NCBI GenBank assembly: GCA_012656075.1
Contig: JAAKBF010000269.1
Span: 1-64,000 of the forward strand
Source of the DNA: Phytophthora hibernalis
Taxonomy: Eukaryota; Oomycota; Peronosporomycetes; Peronosporales; Peronosporaceae
Length of the DNA stretch: 64,000 bases
Direction of reading: 5' to 3'
The notes beneath the pieces were generated by a model. The model did no database searches. It had not been told where the DNA came from and saw nothing but the letters and a program-made list of their open reading frames with translations. The stretch's first letter is position 1; every line of letters begins with the position of its first letter. Both the position numbers and the translations under genes were made by a program. Below, one piece after another: positions 31,001 through 40,905 of the stretch.

Positions 31001-33777
31001 TCGCACAAACTGAACAAGGTCCAATTTGATAAAAAGTACGTCTTCGATCCGTCTGACGAAGAGCTTGGTTGCGTGCCTAACTGCCCGGATCAGCTTTACC
31101 TTGAGCCTGATATTATTAAGGACATTCGGACTAACCAGCGGACCCAGCAGCTTTTGCGAGAAGAGCTGACACAGTTGCAAAAGGATCGTGTGAACCTGCG
31201 TGTGATTTTGGCAAGTCGTGGCCAGGGACAGGAGTCCGATAACGCTGCCCAGATCCCAGTGAATATCCGCCGTCTAGTGGAAAATGCCCAACAGTTGTTC
31301 AGCATTGACATGCGAAAGCCGTCAAGCCTCCACCCGTCTCGCATTATCGAGGGAGTGAAGGAATTGCGCAAGAAGATTATCGTTGTGCAGGGTGATGACC
31401 GTCTGAGTATTGAGGCCCAGGAGAATGCAACGTTGTTCTTCCAGATCTTGTTGCGGTCGACACTCGCATCAAAGTCTGTCACTCTGGAGCACCGTCTCAC
31501 GGAGACAGCGTTTGAGTGGCTGATGGGTGAAATCGAGTCAAAGTTTACGAGTGCCTTGGTGTCTGCTGGTGAGATGGCTGGTGTTGTGGGTGCGCAGTCA
31601 ATTGGTGAGCCAGCGACGCAGATGACGTTGAACACGTTCCACTACGCAGGTGTTTCTGCAAAGAATGTGACACTTGGTGTACCCCGACTGAAAGAAATTA
31701 TGAACATTGCGAAAGATGTGCGGACTCCGTCGCTGCGTATCTTCTTGACTCCCGATTGCGCACATGATGCCGATAAGGCGAAATTTATCCAGTCGCAACT
31801 CGAGTACACTACGCTTGCTGATGTGACAGCAAACACTTCTATCTACTATGATCCTGACCCGATGAACACTGTGGTTGAGGAGGACCAGGAGTTCGTGGCA
31901 TCGTACTATGAAATGCCCGATGAAGACACACCGATTGCTCGTTCCCCTTGGCTTCTGCGTATTGAGCTGAACCCGAAGATGATGGCAGACAAGAAGCTGA
32001 CGATGGGTGAAATTGCTGCGCAGGTGGAGTCTGAGTACGGACAGGATCTCTCGTGTATTTTCACGGATGATAACGCTGATCGACTGGTGCTACGCATTCG
32101 TATTATGAGCGACGAGGAGGAGAAACTGCAGCGCTCGGGTGATACTGCTGTTGGGCAGGAAGATGATACGTTCCTGAAGCGTGTGGAGCACAACATGCTG
32201 ACGCAGATGAAGCTGCGCGGTATTGAAGGTGTGAAGAAAGTGTACATCCGTGAGGGTCCGTCGACGCACTGGTTTGACGACGTTGGTTTCAAGATGATGA
32301 ACGAATGGATGCTGGATACGGATGGTACGAACCTGCTTGATGTGATGTGCTACCCGCAAGTTGACTCTACACGGACAATTTCGAACGACATTGTGGAAAT
32401 TATCCAGGTCCTGGGTATTGAGGCTGTTCGTCGTGCGCTTCTAAACGAAATCCGACAGGTTATTTCCTTTGATGGTGCTTACGTGAACTATCGTCATTTG
32501 GCTTGTTTGTGCGATGTGATGACGTTCCGTGGTCATCTGATGGCTATCACACGTCACGGTATCAATCGTGATGACTCGGGTCCGCTCGTCCGATGCTCGT
32601 TTGAGGAGACGGTTGAAATTCTTATGGATGCAGCTATGTTCTCGGAAGGAGACCCATTGACAGGTGTGTCGGAGAACGTGATGCTCGGCCAGTTGGCTCC
32701 TCTTGGTACGGGAATCATGGACTTGGTACTGGATGCAAAGAAGCTTGCGAACGCGATTGAGTACGAGGCGTCAGAGATTCAGCAAGTGATGCAGGGTCTT
32801 GACAATGAATGGAGAAGTCCGGACCAGGGACCGGGCACACCGATGGCGACTCCGTTTGCATCGACGCCCGGCTTTTCGGCCTCGTCACCTTTCAGCCCTG
32901 GCGGCGGCTCTTTCTCGCCAGCGGCTGGTGCTCTCGCCAATGGCAAGCCCGGCTTCCCTGGCTTCATGGCTGGATCGCCAGCTCACAGTCCCGCGTCTCC
33001 GTTGAACCCAACGTCGCCTGCATACAGTCCGATGTCGCCGGCGTACAGTCCGACGTCTCCAGCTTACTCGCCCACATCCCCGGCGTACAGCCCAACATCT
33101 CCAGCGTACAGCCCGACATCCCCTGCGTATTCACCGACGTCGCCTGCCTACAGCCCGACTTCCCGGCGTACTCGCCGACATCGCCGGCTTACAGCCCGAC
33201 ATCACCAGCGTACTCGCCGACGTCTCCGGCTTACAGTCCGACTTCTCCGGCTTACAGTCCAACGTCGCCGGCGTACTCGCCAACGTCGCCTGCCTACAGC
33301 CCGACTTCTCCGGCGTATTCGCCGACGTCGCCTGCTTACAGCCCGACGTCACCTGCGTACAGCCCGACTTCACCTGCGTACTCACCCACATCTCCTGCTT
33401 ACAGCCCGACGTCTCCGGCATACAGTCCGACCAGTCCGGCCTACAGCCCCACTTCTCCAGCCTACACGCCCGCGTATTCGCCGACGTCCCCGGCGTACAG
33501 TCCGACGTCACCAGCATATTCTCCGACGTCGCCTGCTTATTCGCCGACGTCGCCTGCATATTCGCCCACGTCTCCTGCGTATTCACCGACTTCACCAGCG
33601 TACAGCCCGACGTCTCCAGCTTACTCGCCGACGTCTCCAGCGTACAGCCCGACGTCGCCTAGCTATAGTCCAGCCTCGCCAGAGTACAACCCGACCGAGG
33701 GATACAATCCGACTGCGAGCGGCTACAGTCCGCCCGACGCTGATGATAAGAAGGAGGAGGAGGAGGATGCGAAGTAA
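28073..33777 (+). CDS. RPB1: RNA polymerase II largest subunit
   Basis: Catalytic subunit of Pol II, nuclear; about 1,860 residues, as expected. One intron, 28323-28453, splits Cys in KTCDC|TYSG and uses GTACGT...CTGCAG. Landmarks: zinc site CPGHFGHIEL, GNLMGKRVDFSARTVI, the metal-binding NADFDGDEMN near 29752-29781, LVRGQK, the bridge/trigger region GKRIPYGFNHRTLPHYGKDD and LTPQEFFFHAMGGREGLIDT, QSIGEPATQMTLNTFHYAGV, then the heptad tail and an acidic end KKEEEEDAK. Frame breaks: A missing near 28549, A run 30017-30022, compensating extra T at 30104-30107, G missing at 30446, C missing at 33162-33164. Otherwise perfectly conserved, so I read these as consensus errors. The gene is convergent with the ZIP gene. 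Confidence 0.97.
33023..33684 (+). repeat. RPB1: RPB1 C-terminal heptad repeats
   Basis: About 30 tandem 21-nt units encode YSPTSPA heptads, with one YSPMSPA at the start, a short YTPA unit near 33463 and degenerate units at the end (YSPASPE, YNPTEG). Position 7 is Ala in nearly all units, where the animal and yeast consensus has Ser. Tyr1, Ser2 and Ser5 are kept, so the main kinase sites remain. Codons vary between units, which argues against very recent expansion. Confidence 0.95.
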
Positions 33778-34026
33778 GAGAAAGGAAATCGAGGATGTGC
33801 ATTACGAAAACAGCCGAGGGGCAAGCTAGTCGTAGCTGTGGTGAAAGGTGTGGAAGGTGCGAGTGGCGGCGAGTGCTCTGCACGCGTTAGTGTGCTTGCC
33901 ATACATGTATATCGAGAAACGATAAAAGCGAAACAAACAGCATTGACACTTTCGATTACCGGTACCTAAAAGCAAGGAGGGCTCTCGCTGTCCTCTTTCA
34001 TGAATCAAACGTAACACGTTCTCTTT
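33778..34026. other. shared 3' region of RPB1 and ZIP genes
   Basis: About 250 bp between two convergent stops; an AACGATAAAAGCGAAA stretch could serve 3'-end formation. No gene is visible. Confidence 0.4.
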
Positions 34027-35222
34027 CTACTCGTTCAGAGCAATGAGAGCCATAAGCCCGATGCCCGCACACATAGCGGCCGCCTCCTTCAGTGACTGAG
34101 CGAGGGAACAGTCTTCCAGCAGCTCTGGCATGACACTGGTGCACGCAATATAGATGAAGCCACCAGCCGTGAACGGGGAGATCCACACCGAGCTCGAGTC
34201 CCCAGCTCCTTCCATCAGCAGGCCGATGACCGTGCCGATCATGGCTCCGATGGCCGTCAGCAACTGCGTCATCATAGCCTCGCGTCGCGTGAAGCCCGAC
34301 TGGATGAGGATGGCGAAGTCGCCGATCTCGTGGGGAAGCTCATGCAGCAACATCGCCATCGTCGTGGTCCAGCCCGTGCCGCGCAGGAACGTGGCCCCGA
34401 TAGCCAACCCGTCAGTAAAGTTGTGCGAGAAGTCTGCCGCCAGGTTCAAGTATCCTGCAGCAGCAATGGGGTTCGCCGTCGGCGCCGGGGTTCAGGGGCT
34501 CATCGTTCGGCACTTCTACATCGTCCTTGTCCTCCTTGAACACCGCGCGCTTCCTCGCCGTCGTCGCCTTGCCGGCCACGGGAGATGCATTGCCGCCTTG
34601 CACCGATGCTGACGTGTGGGCGTGGCCATGAGAATGTCCATGACCTCCACCCGTCTGCGCTCGCACGAATTTCTCCAGCATGAGGAACGCCAGCATGCCG
34701 GCGAGTGTCCAGAGCCACACGTACAGATCCGCCAACGAGTGGGAATGGCCATGGCCATGGTCCTCATGGTCGTGGTCGTGGGTGTGGGCCGCCCCTTCAG
34801 GGAGAGAGTGGGGCAGCAGATGCAGCAGCGCGTCGCCCAAGAGTCCTCCGGCCGCGAAGCTCAGGAACACGCGCAGCAGCGGCTGCTGTTTCTCCTGGCT
34901 GCCGACGCCCAGCGGCACCACAAGTAGCACCAGCACCGGCGCAGCGCCCACCAACGCAGTGGCCAGTAGAGCCTGCCCCCATACGACCGGAGAGAATCTA
35001 CCGGCCTTGCTGGGCTTGGCGGCAGGCTTGTGGTGGTGGTGGTCGTGGCCGTGGCCGTGGCCGGCGTGCAGCGCCTGGGGTTGGCCGGTTCTGGGTTGTC
35101 ACGTACCTCATCACGGACGGCGGGCGTCACTGGCAGCGCAGTGTCGTCGGCTGAAGACAGGAGCGCGACGCTCAGCAGGGCCGCGGCCAGCACCAGCGCA
35201 CGAACTCGAGCTCTACCCCCAT
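34027..35222 (-). CDS. ZIP zinc transporter, ZIP7/SLC39A7 type
   Basis: A multi-pass transporter of about 398 residues that moves zinc into the cytosol; the ZIP7 type sits in the ER or Golgi membrane. The signal-peptide-like start is RALVLAAALLSVALLSSADD. Three His-rich stretches follow: HAGHGHGHDHHHHKP (about 35060), HTHDHDHEDHGHGHSHS (about 34770) and GGGHGHSHGHAH (about 34640). The signature helices are SHNFTDGLAIGA and HELPHEIGDFAIL near 34420-34330, typical of the LIV-1/KE4 group. The frame is broken at three G/C runs (35216-35220, near 35070, and 34487-34490); each is explained by a one-base error. The start at 35222 becomes in frame if the run of five C has lost one base. Confidence 0.85.
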
Positions 35223-35390
35223 GGAGCAGAAGATGAAGTGATGGAATATACCGAATTCCCTATGTTATGACATTCTAAATGTTATGGCATGCACCACCCC
35301 ACTGACCAATCGGAGATCTTTCGGGAAGCGTTGTTGTGCTTTGGCTTTAATAACACACCCATTGAATTACTTCGATTTGTAGAACGCCTA
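35223..35390. promoter_or_regulatory. upstream region of ZIP gene
   Basis: About 165 bp between the ZIP start and the Tc1-like element, ending in the TA target site (35389-35390). The promoter is likely here, so the insertion is very close to the gene's 5' end. Confidence 0.4.
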
Positions 35391-35627
35391 CAGTGCTGGC
35401 CATAAGGATAGCACACACCCTATTTTCCCGCGCAACTCGGGCAATTCTTTTAGTTTGGCGCTTATAATTGGTCAAATCGACGGGCTCAGCGCGCTGATTC
35501 CGCCAATCAAATTTGAGTGGAATCCGCGCGATATTGAGAAACTTCTATACAAGCCCGCGAAAAACGGCCTGGTCAAAAGGATAGCACACTTTTTTAACTT
35601 GGTTTCAGTATTGAAAATTGTGTACAC
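35391..35627 (+). repeat. left inverted repeat of Tc1-like element
   Basis: 237 bp ending in GTGTACAC. The outer direct repeat is at about 35404-35416 and the inner at about 35577-35589. It differs from the right repeat mainly by 10 extra bases, TCAAATTTGA, near 35505-35516. Confidence 0.9.
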
Positions 35628-35637
35628 TACACGAAAT

Positions 35638-36614
35638 CAGTACTTGACCGTTTTCCCGTCCGCCTTCAGCACTTCAATGCATCGCTTCTTCATGGAGAGC
35701 ACCAGCTTCTCGAGGTAACTGACGGGCATTTTCTCCAATTGTTTCTTGATCTCGTCAATGAGTGCTTGCTTAGTCAGATACTAGAGCCCTCCTCCGTAAA
35801 CCTTGCACGCCAAGTAGCCCCATATATTCTCAATGGGGTTGAGATCCGGCGACAAAGCCGGCCACTTCATCACCTCTCCGAGGTGCTCGTCCAAGAAGGC
35901 TTTCGTTGCCTTGGACGAGTGTATACTAGCGTTATCCTGCTGGAAGGTAAACTCAGTACCAAAACGGCGATGGGCCGCAGGCGGGAGGTGCTCAGAGAGG
36001 GTGTAGATGTAAGCATGCGAGTCCTGAGTCCCATCCAAAAACGCAAGTGCCGTCGTGCCGTCTGCCCAAAGCCACCCCACACCATGACAGAACCGCCGCC
36101 GTTTTGGCGGCTAAACACACCTTGGGCTCGTCTTCTAGACACCGCCAGTAGCTCTTGAGTCCGTCGGGGCTGTCTAAGTTCCATTTTTCTCGTCGGAAAA
36201 GACGGTCGACCGCCAGTTTGCCTCAACCCAGTCATGGTGGGTCTCCGCCCACTCGACACGGGCTTTGCGGTGAGCTTCGGAGCCTTGTTCATCTTGACGT
36301 ACTTGACGAGCTCGGTGGAGTTCAAGAAGCGACGAATCGTTCGGTTGGAGTCAGTGAGCTCGAGCTGTTCCTTGGCCTGCCCTGAGCTCAGCGTATCTTG
36401 GCACGTCGCTCGCACAACACGGCGGCAGTCACGCGGTGTCATTTTCTCAGGCGGCCCGGGCTGAAACGCTTTCTGTACGAAGCGGGATCGCGCAAGTAAT
36501 TAGTGACAGGCTTCCTGGAGCGACCTATAGCCGCAGCTATCTGACTGGCATTGACACCTAGAGCGGCATAGGCATCAATCAGCCCGCGCTCGTACTCCGT
36601 GAGCTGACCCCCAT
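35638..36614 (-). pseudogene. Tc1-like DD34E transposase
   Basis: A helix-turn-helix start (LTEYERGLIDAYAALGVNAS, QIAAAIGRSRKPVTNYL) leads through TPRDCRRVVRATCQDTLS to a catalytic domain. FSDEK carries the first Asp, FQQDNASIHSSKA the second, and SPDLNPIENIWGYL the Glu, 34 residues after the second Asp. The C-terminus ends LKADGKTVKY at 35638. The frame is broken near 36608 (run of five C, plus strand), 36465, 36370-36190 and 36085; the TAG at 35781 is in frame (possible CAG to TAG change). The homopolymer breaks may be consensus errors, so the copy could be less damaged than it looks. Confidence 0.85.
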
Positions 36615-36629
36615 TTCAGTTTATATGTG

Positions 36630-36856
36630 GTGTACACAATTTTCAATACTGAAACCAAGTTAAAAAAGTGTGCTATCCTTTTGACCAGGCCGTTTTCGCG
36701 GGCTTGTATAGAAAGTTTCTCAATATCGCGCGGATTCCACTTGGCGGAATCAGCGCGCTGAGCCCGTCGATTTGACCAATTATAAGCGCCAAACTAAAAG
36801 AATTGCCCGAGTTGCGCGGGAAAATAGGGTGTGTGCTATCCTTATGGCCAGCACTG
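36630..36856 (-). repeat. right inverted repeat of Tc1-like element
   Basis: 227 bp, the reverse complement of the left repeat apart from the 10-bp difference. The inner direct repeat is at about 36669-36681 and the outer at about 36831-36843. The transposase ATG (36614) lies just inside it. Confidence 0.9.
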
Positions 36857-36903
36857 TATATGAGTACGTTTTTGAGAGAAAGTAGTCTATTGAACCTTAG
36901 TTA

Positions 36904-37367
36904 GAGCATCTCCACCCGTTGGAAAACGTTTGGGCAAATGCAAATTTTGTCAAACAGCTTGCCAAACCTCTATTTTCTGGCTATCCACCGGTTGGGAAAA
37001 ACTCAATAACTTTTGCCGAAGCGACGATTCCGACATGAAAGTCAACAATTTTGTCGGGATTTTTGCTGAAGTCGACAAAACTCAGCAGCAGTGCTGCCAA
37101 CACACTGCAAGAACGATAAGGGATTCTACCGCCCGAAGAAGGTCGCCTGCACCTCCTCCTCCTCTAGAATCGATTCAAATAGAATTTCAGCGGCTAACAC
37201 CTCCACCACGTCGTCTTGTAGCACTTCTCGCAGCCATTTTCTGTGAAGCCGCTGTTACCGGTGTGCATGCCTTGGGGTGTGCTAGAAAATGTTCACCAGC
37301 AGGTTGACAAATGGCCGACAAACGCCATTTTTATAGCCTACTTTGCCGCCAACCGGTGGAGATGCTC
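36904..37367. mobile_element. 464-bp MITE, Harbinger/Tourist-like
   Basis: Inverted ends GAGCATCTCCACCCGTTGG (left) and the reverse complement of GAGCATCTCCACCGGTTGG (right), flanked by TTA at 36901-36903 and 37368-37370. A TTA duplication with ends beginning GAGCATCTCC is characteristic of PIF/Harbinger non-autonomous elements. There is no transposase, and internal frames look random. Its ends do not match the two Harbinger elements in this window. Confidence 0.85.
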
Positions 37368-37812
37368 TTAATAGCTTCTTGGTATTGTCTGATCTTTTTG
37401 GTCAGTCTCTGCTCCTTTTTCGTCCATGATGGTGGCTGTGGTGGTGGATGGGGACGCTCTATCTCTATCGCGATTTGCGCAAAACAATTCAAAAGAAGCT
37501 GCAACCGGAGCCCTTGAACTTTGGACATTGGTGTCCTTTGATCCCTGCTCGCTATCGCATATAATTATCGGTGACTATTTGTCCACATGAATTCCAGTTG
37601 TTGTGTGGCGTTCCACGTTTTTCCTTCATGCACTACTTGGTTCCGTATTTGACATAGCAGCGCGTATCCAATACTACAGAGGGTCTTCCAAATTCTCCGT
37701 AATTCGTCTTCGCATTCCGTTCTCCACTATCCGTATCTGTTGGTTATCAAGTTCTGAAGCAGTTGCCCGATTGGAGTCACCACTCGAGCTGGGAAATAGC
37801 TCTGATACTGTT
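37368..37812. other. unassigned stretch right of MITE
   Basis: It may continue the degraded minus-strand sequence that follows the LTR at 38494-39324, but no protein is recognisable here. Confidence 0.3.
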
Positions 37813-38386
37813 TTAGCCGATGGTTTGAGCTATCGTGTCATACCCAGTGTTCCAGACATCTCTTCCGAAACCTCTGCGCGCGGATGCACTCCCACGTGAC
37901 GTTTCTTTCCTCGTGTTGCATTCTGGGTCTTGAATGCACCAATTCATCCGTTTTTCTTTGTAGTGCAAATTAAGTTGCTGGGTTCCCATCCACCCACACC
38001 TGAAAATTGGTGAGGATGTTGCTGTGAGACCACGACTGCGGTGATGATTGACTTTGGAGACCTCTGACCCAGTTATCCATTTGACCCTCTTTGTCAACTT
38101 CTCCAGAACTTGCTGCAGCTTCGGGCCTGCTGCCTTTCGTAGTTTATCTTTGGCCTGTTTTTCCAGATCTCTTTCGATTTCGGGTTTTACTTGGTATCGC
38201 CCATGGAAACTTGTGGATTTGGGGATTTGCCCTAAACACCACGGGGTATTTGGATAGCATCCTGGCGTCCTTCTTCGCGTTATCGATTTGGGTCACTGTC
38301 CACTCTACCCCATTCTCCTTTTGCTGTAGTAGTATCCGTGCGTCTCCCTTCGTCAAGTAGCCTTCCATGGTTTGCGATGTAGTCAT
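37813..38386 (-). pseudogene. unknown reading frame after LTR B
   Basis: The minus-strand start MTTSQTMEGYLTKGDARILL is followed by WTVTQIDNAKKDARMLSKYP and, after a frame change near 38200, by KPEIERDLEKQAKDKLRKAA and LTKRVKWITGSEVSKV. The composition is hydrophilic and partly coiled coil. It lies about 110 bp inside the end of the LTR, where gag would start if the LTR were a 5' LTR. It matches neither gag type in this window. Function unknown. Confidence 0.4.
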
Positions 38387-38493
38387 TGTCCTGTAACAGG
38401 TACGAACAGAGGCCGTACGTGAGCACGGCGTATGGTCCAGCTGGGGATATATAGGCTTGTGCGATGGCTTCAGCGAGATCTTGAGCGGTTGCA

Positions 38494-39324
38494 GAGTCCC
38501 ACCAACAACACTCGCTTCTCCTTGTCAGATCAACGAGCGTTGGATCAAACCTGAAGACCAGGAACGATCCCTTACGCCGGGTTGGATGTGAACCCTCTGT
38601 ACACCTAGGTTGTATTAGGCCAACCCAATAACCTGCACCACTAGCCACGAGCGAGGGCTAGTATGCAATATTGCGCTTTCGCGCGAACCCCGCAGTCCCT
38701 CAGAAGGAAGGGTACCGGCTGTCAAGCCTAATACGGGTTTGCCGAGGTAAGAAGGAAATATGTATGGAACACTCGGTTCCACTATAATATATGGTGAACG
38801 ACGCTTCTGGTCGCTCCCAACACTCGGCCACTCTAATTTCTTGGACTGACCAGCAACAAACCCTCGGTTCAATGTACCTTAGGTTCGCTGACCAGCATCC
38901 CACAAGCCGAGCGTATCCAGACCCTAAGATAAGCTAACTAGACTTACCGAAGACGGACTTGACCCTTGGCGACTTGGGGGAAAGACTGCCGATTTTTCTG
39001 TTCATCTATGGCTCTGAGAGCCTCTGTAGTCAATCCTATTGCTAGTCCTATACGTAAATACAAATATCCAGTGTGAACAGATCCCAGTATGCGATCCTGT
39101 ACCCGGCTCTATAAGACCGAGGGTACGAAACTGGAATGGGTACAAACGAGGGTTCGTTCCATCGGCCGGGGATTTATTATACCCGACCGAGACCTCGGTC
39201 ACTAAACTTCCGCGGTCACTGCGGCGCGGGAATGTAACCCACCAATCCGGGCACGCTGGTCACTTTCCTTCAGCAAGGGCAACCTTGCCGACTGGCGACC
39301 GAGTGCCCCAAACCCAACACCACA
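38494..39324 (-). repeat. LTR, family B, inverted copy
   Basis: On the minus strand it begins TGTGGTGTTGGG at 39324, next to the purine-tract equivalent GGCGGGGGCAGT (39325-39336 on the plus strand as ACTGCCCCCGCC). It matches 3653-4492 closely to GTGGGACTC. The last bases of the forward copy (ATACCA) are absent. Antisense gene sequence flanks it on the right and an unknown reading frame on the left, so internal-type sequence is present on both sides. Confidence 0.75.
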
Positions 39325-39390
39325 ACTGCCCCCGCCTCGACACAAGCTTCGGTAAGTAGTGCGAGTCGTGGCGTTTCCCTTCTTAGTGTC

Positions 39391-40905
39391 ATGACTCCTC
39401 CATCGCGTCTTCTCAGAGACGCCACCGCTGCCGCTCTCCGTGCTATTGCTCTGGGCGACGAGGTAAGCTTCTCCTCCTTGATCATCTCAATATCTTGCGC
39501 ATCTTCTAGCTCTTCGTTCCATCTTGCCTCTATGTCTCAGGCACGATCACAGGGGCTGCCTATGCTCCCGCCGATGCTCCTGACGACGTTCCAAGCTCTA
39601 CTGGGGCCTCGGTTCCGCCTCCACAACGTCCCGATGGTCCTCCGCCGGCTGACAGCGGTGCAGCCGAGGGTTCGCCGCTACGCACGTCTCCGTCATCGCC
39701 CGACGCCTCGCACGTCCTGGCATACCTGCTTCGCGGTACTCCCGCGGCGATCTCTGGACCCTTGGGCGCCCGGGACACTCGCCAGGGTGTCAGACCGACA
39801 CCTCCGGCGTCTCTACTCCTCCTGCTGCCTCGACCTATCCTTCGGTCTCTGCTCTGGTCGAGCAGCGTCTCCTCCAGTTGGGTCAGCTCGTGGTTGGTGT
39901 GGCCCGTCATCGTCCTCGGCGAGTCGATTCGTCGCTCGACAGCCGGATGGAGCATGCCACAGGCCTCGGTGAGGTTCTGAATGCCGCTGTGGCTCCCGCC
40001 CAACTTCCACCGGGTGAGGCCGAGCTCATCGTCGACCTACGTAACGAGGTGGCAAAGCTCAAGGCCCGACTCGCCGTCACCGAGGACCGTCTCCAAGCAG
40101 AGACACGAGAGCGCGAGCAGTTCGAACGTTTCAGCGCCCAAGCTTCAAGCGACGAGAGTCGCACTCGTGACTCTCTGGATAGCGTCCGTCAGTCGTACAT
40201 CGCTCTCAAGGACGAGCATAAACAGGCGGTCGCGCACCAGGCCAACGCTGCCATCGCTGACCACGATCGCATAGTGGAGCTCTGGGCTGCTCACGCAACC
40301 ACGGCCGAGGCTTCAGTGACGTCGACGCAGCGACTCCTCCACCAGGACCGTGAGCGCTTCAAGGCTGGTTTGGTGGCCTATACCGAGCAGGTGGCCAAGC
40401 ATCGGGCTGCCCTCGAGGCTTCTGACCAAGCCTCGGTCGGTGCAGTTTCTCCTCAGATTCAAGACCTCGATGCTCAGGTCGCGAGCTTGAAGCTTGCGAA
40501 CTCCATTCTGCGTCGCCACGCTGCTCTCCACGAGCTCGATGTTGACACACTGGTGCTTGCTTCTGCTGGTACGTTCTGCTCTTCTCTTCTTACTCCATCA
40601 GTCTTCTAAAGCTCTTCTTTCACTGGTTCAGGTATCACTGCGTACAATATCGACTGGGAGTTGCTCGGCCTCGCTCCTCCGAGCATCACTTCGAAGCGCA
40701 GTCGGAGTGCGTCTTCGGAGAGCTCGGAGGACAGCGACCAAGAGCCCAAGGCCTCGGACTCGGGGTCCAAACCTCCAGCGCAGGCAGCGTCGGCTGCTGG
40801 TGATGCTTCCGAGGATTCGGACGACCTGCCGCTCATTCCGTCGGTATCCCAACGTTGAAAGAATCGGCGCAAGCGTCTACGGCAGCAAGCATCTCAAGTT
40901 CCACC
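39391..40905 (+). pseudogene. antisense gene, family B, 5' three exons
   Basis: This is the clearest gene model of the antisense gene. The ATG at 39391 is 67 bp from the LTR. Intron 2 is 39463-39540 (GTAAGCTT...TGTCTCAG) and intron 3 is 40569-40631 (GTACGT...GGTTCAG). Joining at intron 3 keeps the frame, giving LVLASAG|ITAYNIDWELLGL. The middle exon holds a Pro/Ser-rich stretch, a frame change near 39780, then a long coiled coil (about 39960-40300: LRNEVAKLKARLAVTEDRLQ and more). Exon 4 reads PSITSKRSRSASSESSEDSD and stops or is shifted at KNRRKRLRQQA near 40860. The C-terminal domain is cut off at about 40905. Function unknown. Confidence 0.65.

Larger units (their letters stand above)
35391..36856 (-). 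mobile_element. Tc1-like transposon with IR/DR ends
   Basis: 1,466 bp, flanked by TA at 35389-35390 and 36857-36858, with CAGTGCTGGCCATAAGG at both ends in inverted orientation. The inverted repeats are 237 bp (left) and 227 bp (right). Each contains two direct copies of AAGGATAGCACAC, an outer and an inner one, the IR/DR arrangement known from Tc1 elements such as Sleeping Beauty. A single transposase gene lies on the minus strand. Confidence 0.93.

Noticed and set aside
33131..33595. 154-codon minus-strand frame opposite the RPB1 heptads
   Set aside because: It is the complement of the heptad repeat; any frame without stops in one unit stays open through all units. Nothing else supports it.
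28073..33777. RPB1 as a pseudogene
   Set aside because: All functional motifs are intact and the breaks are single bases in runs; consensus errors explain this better.
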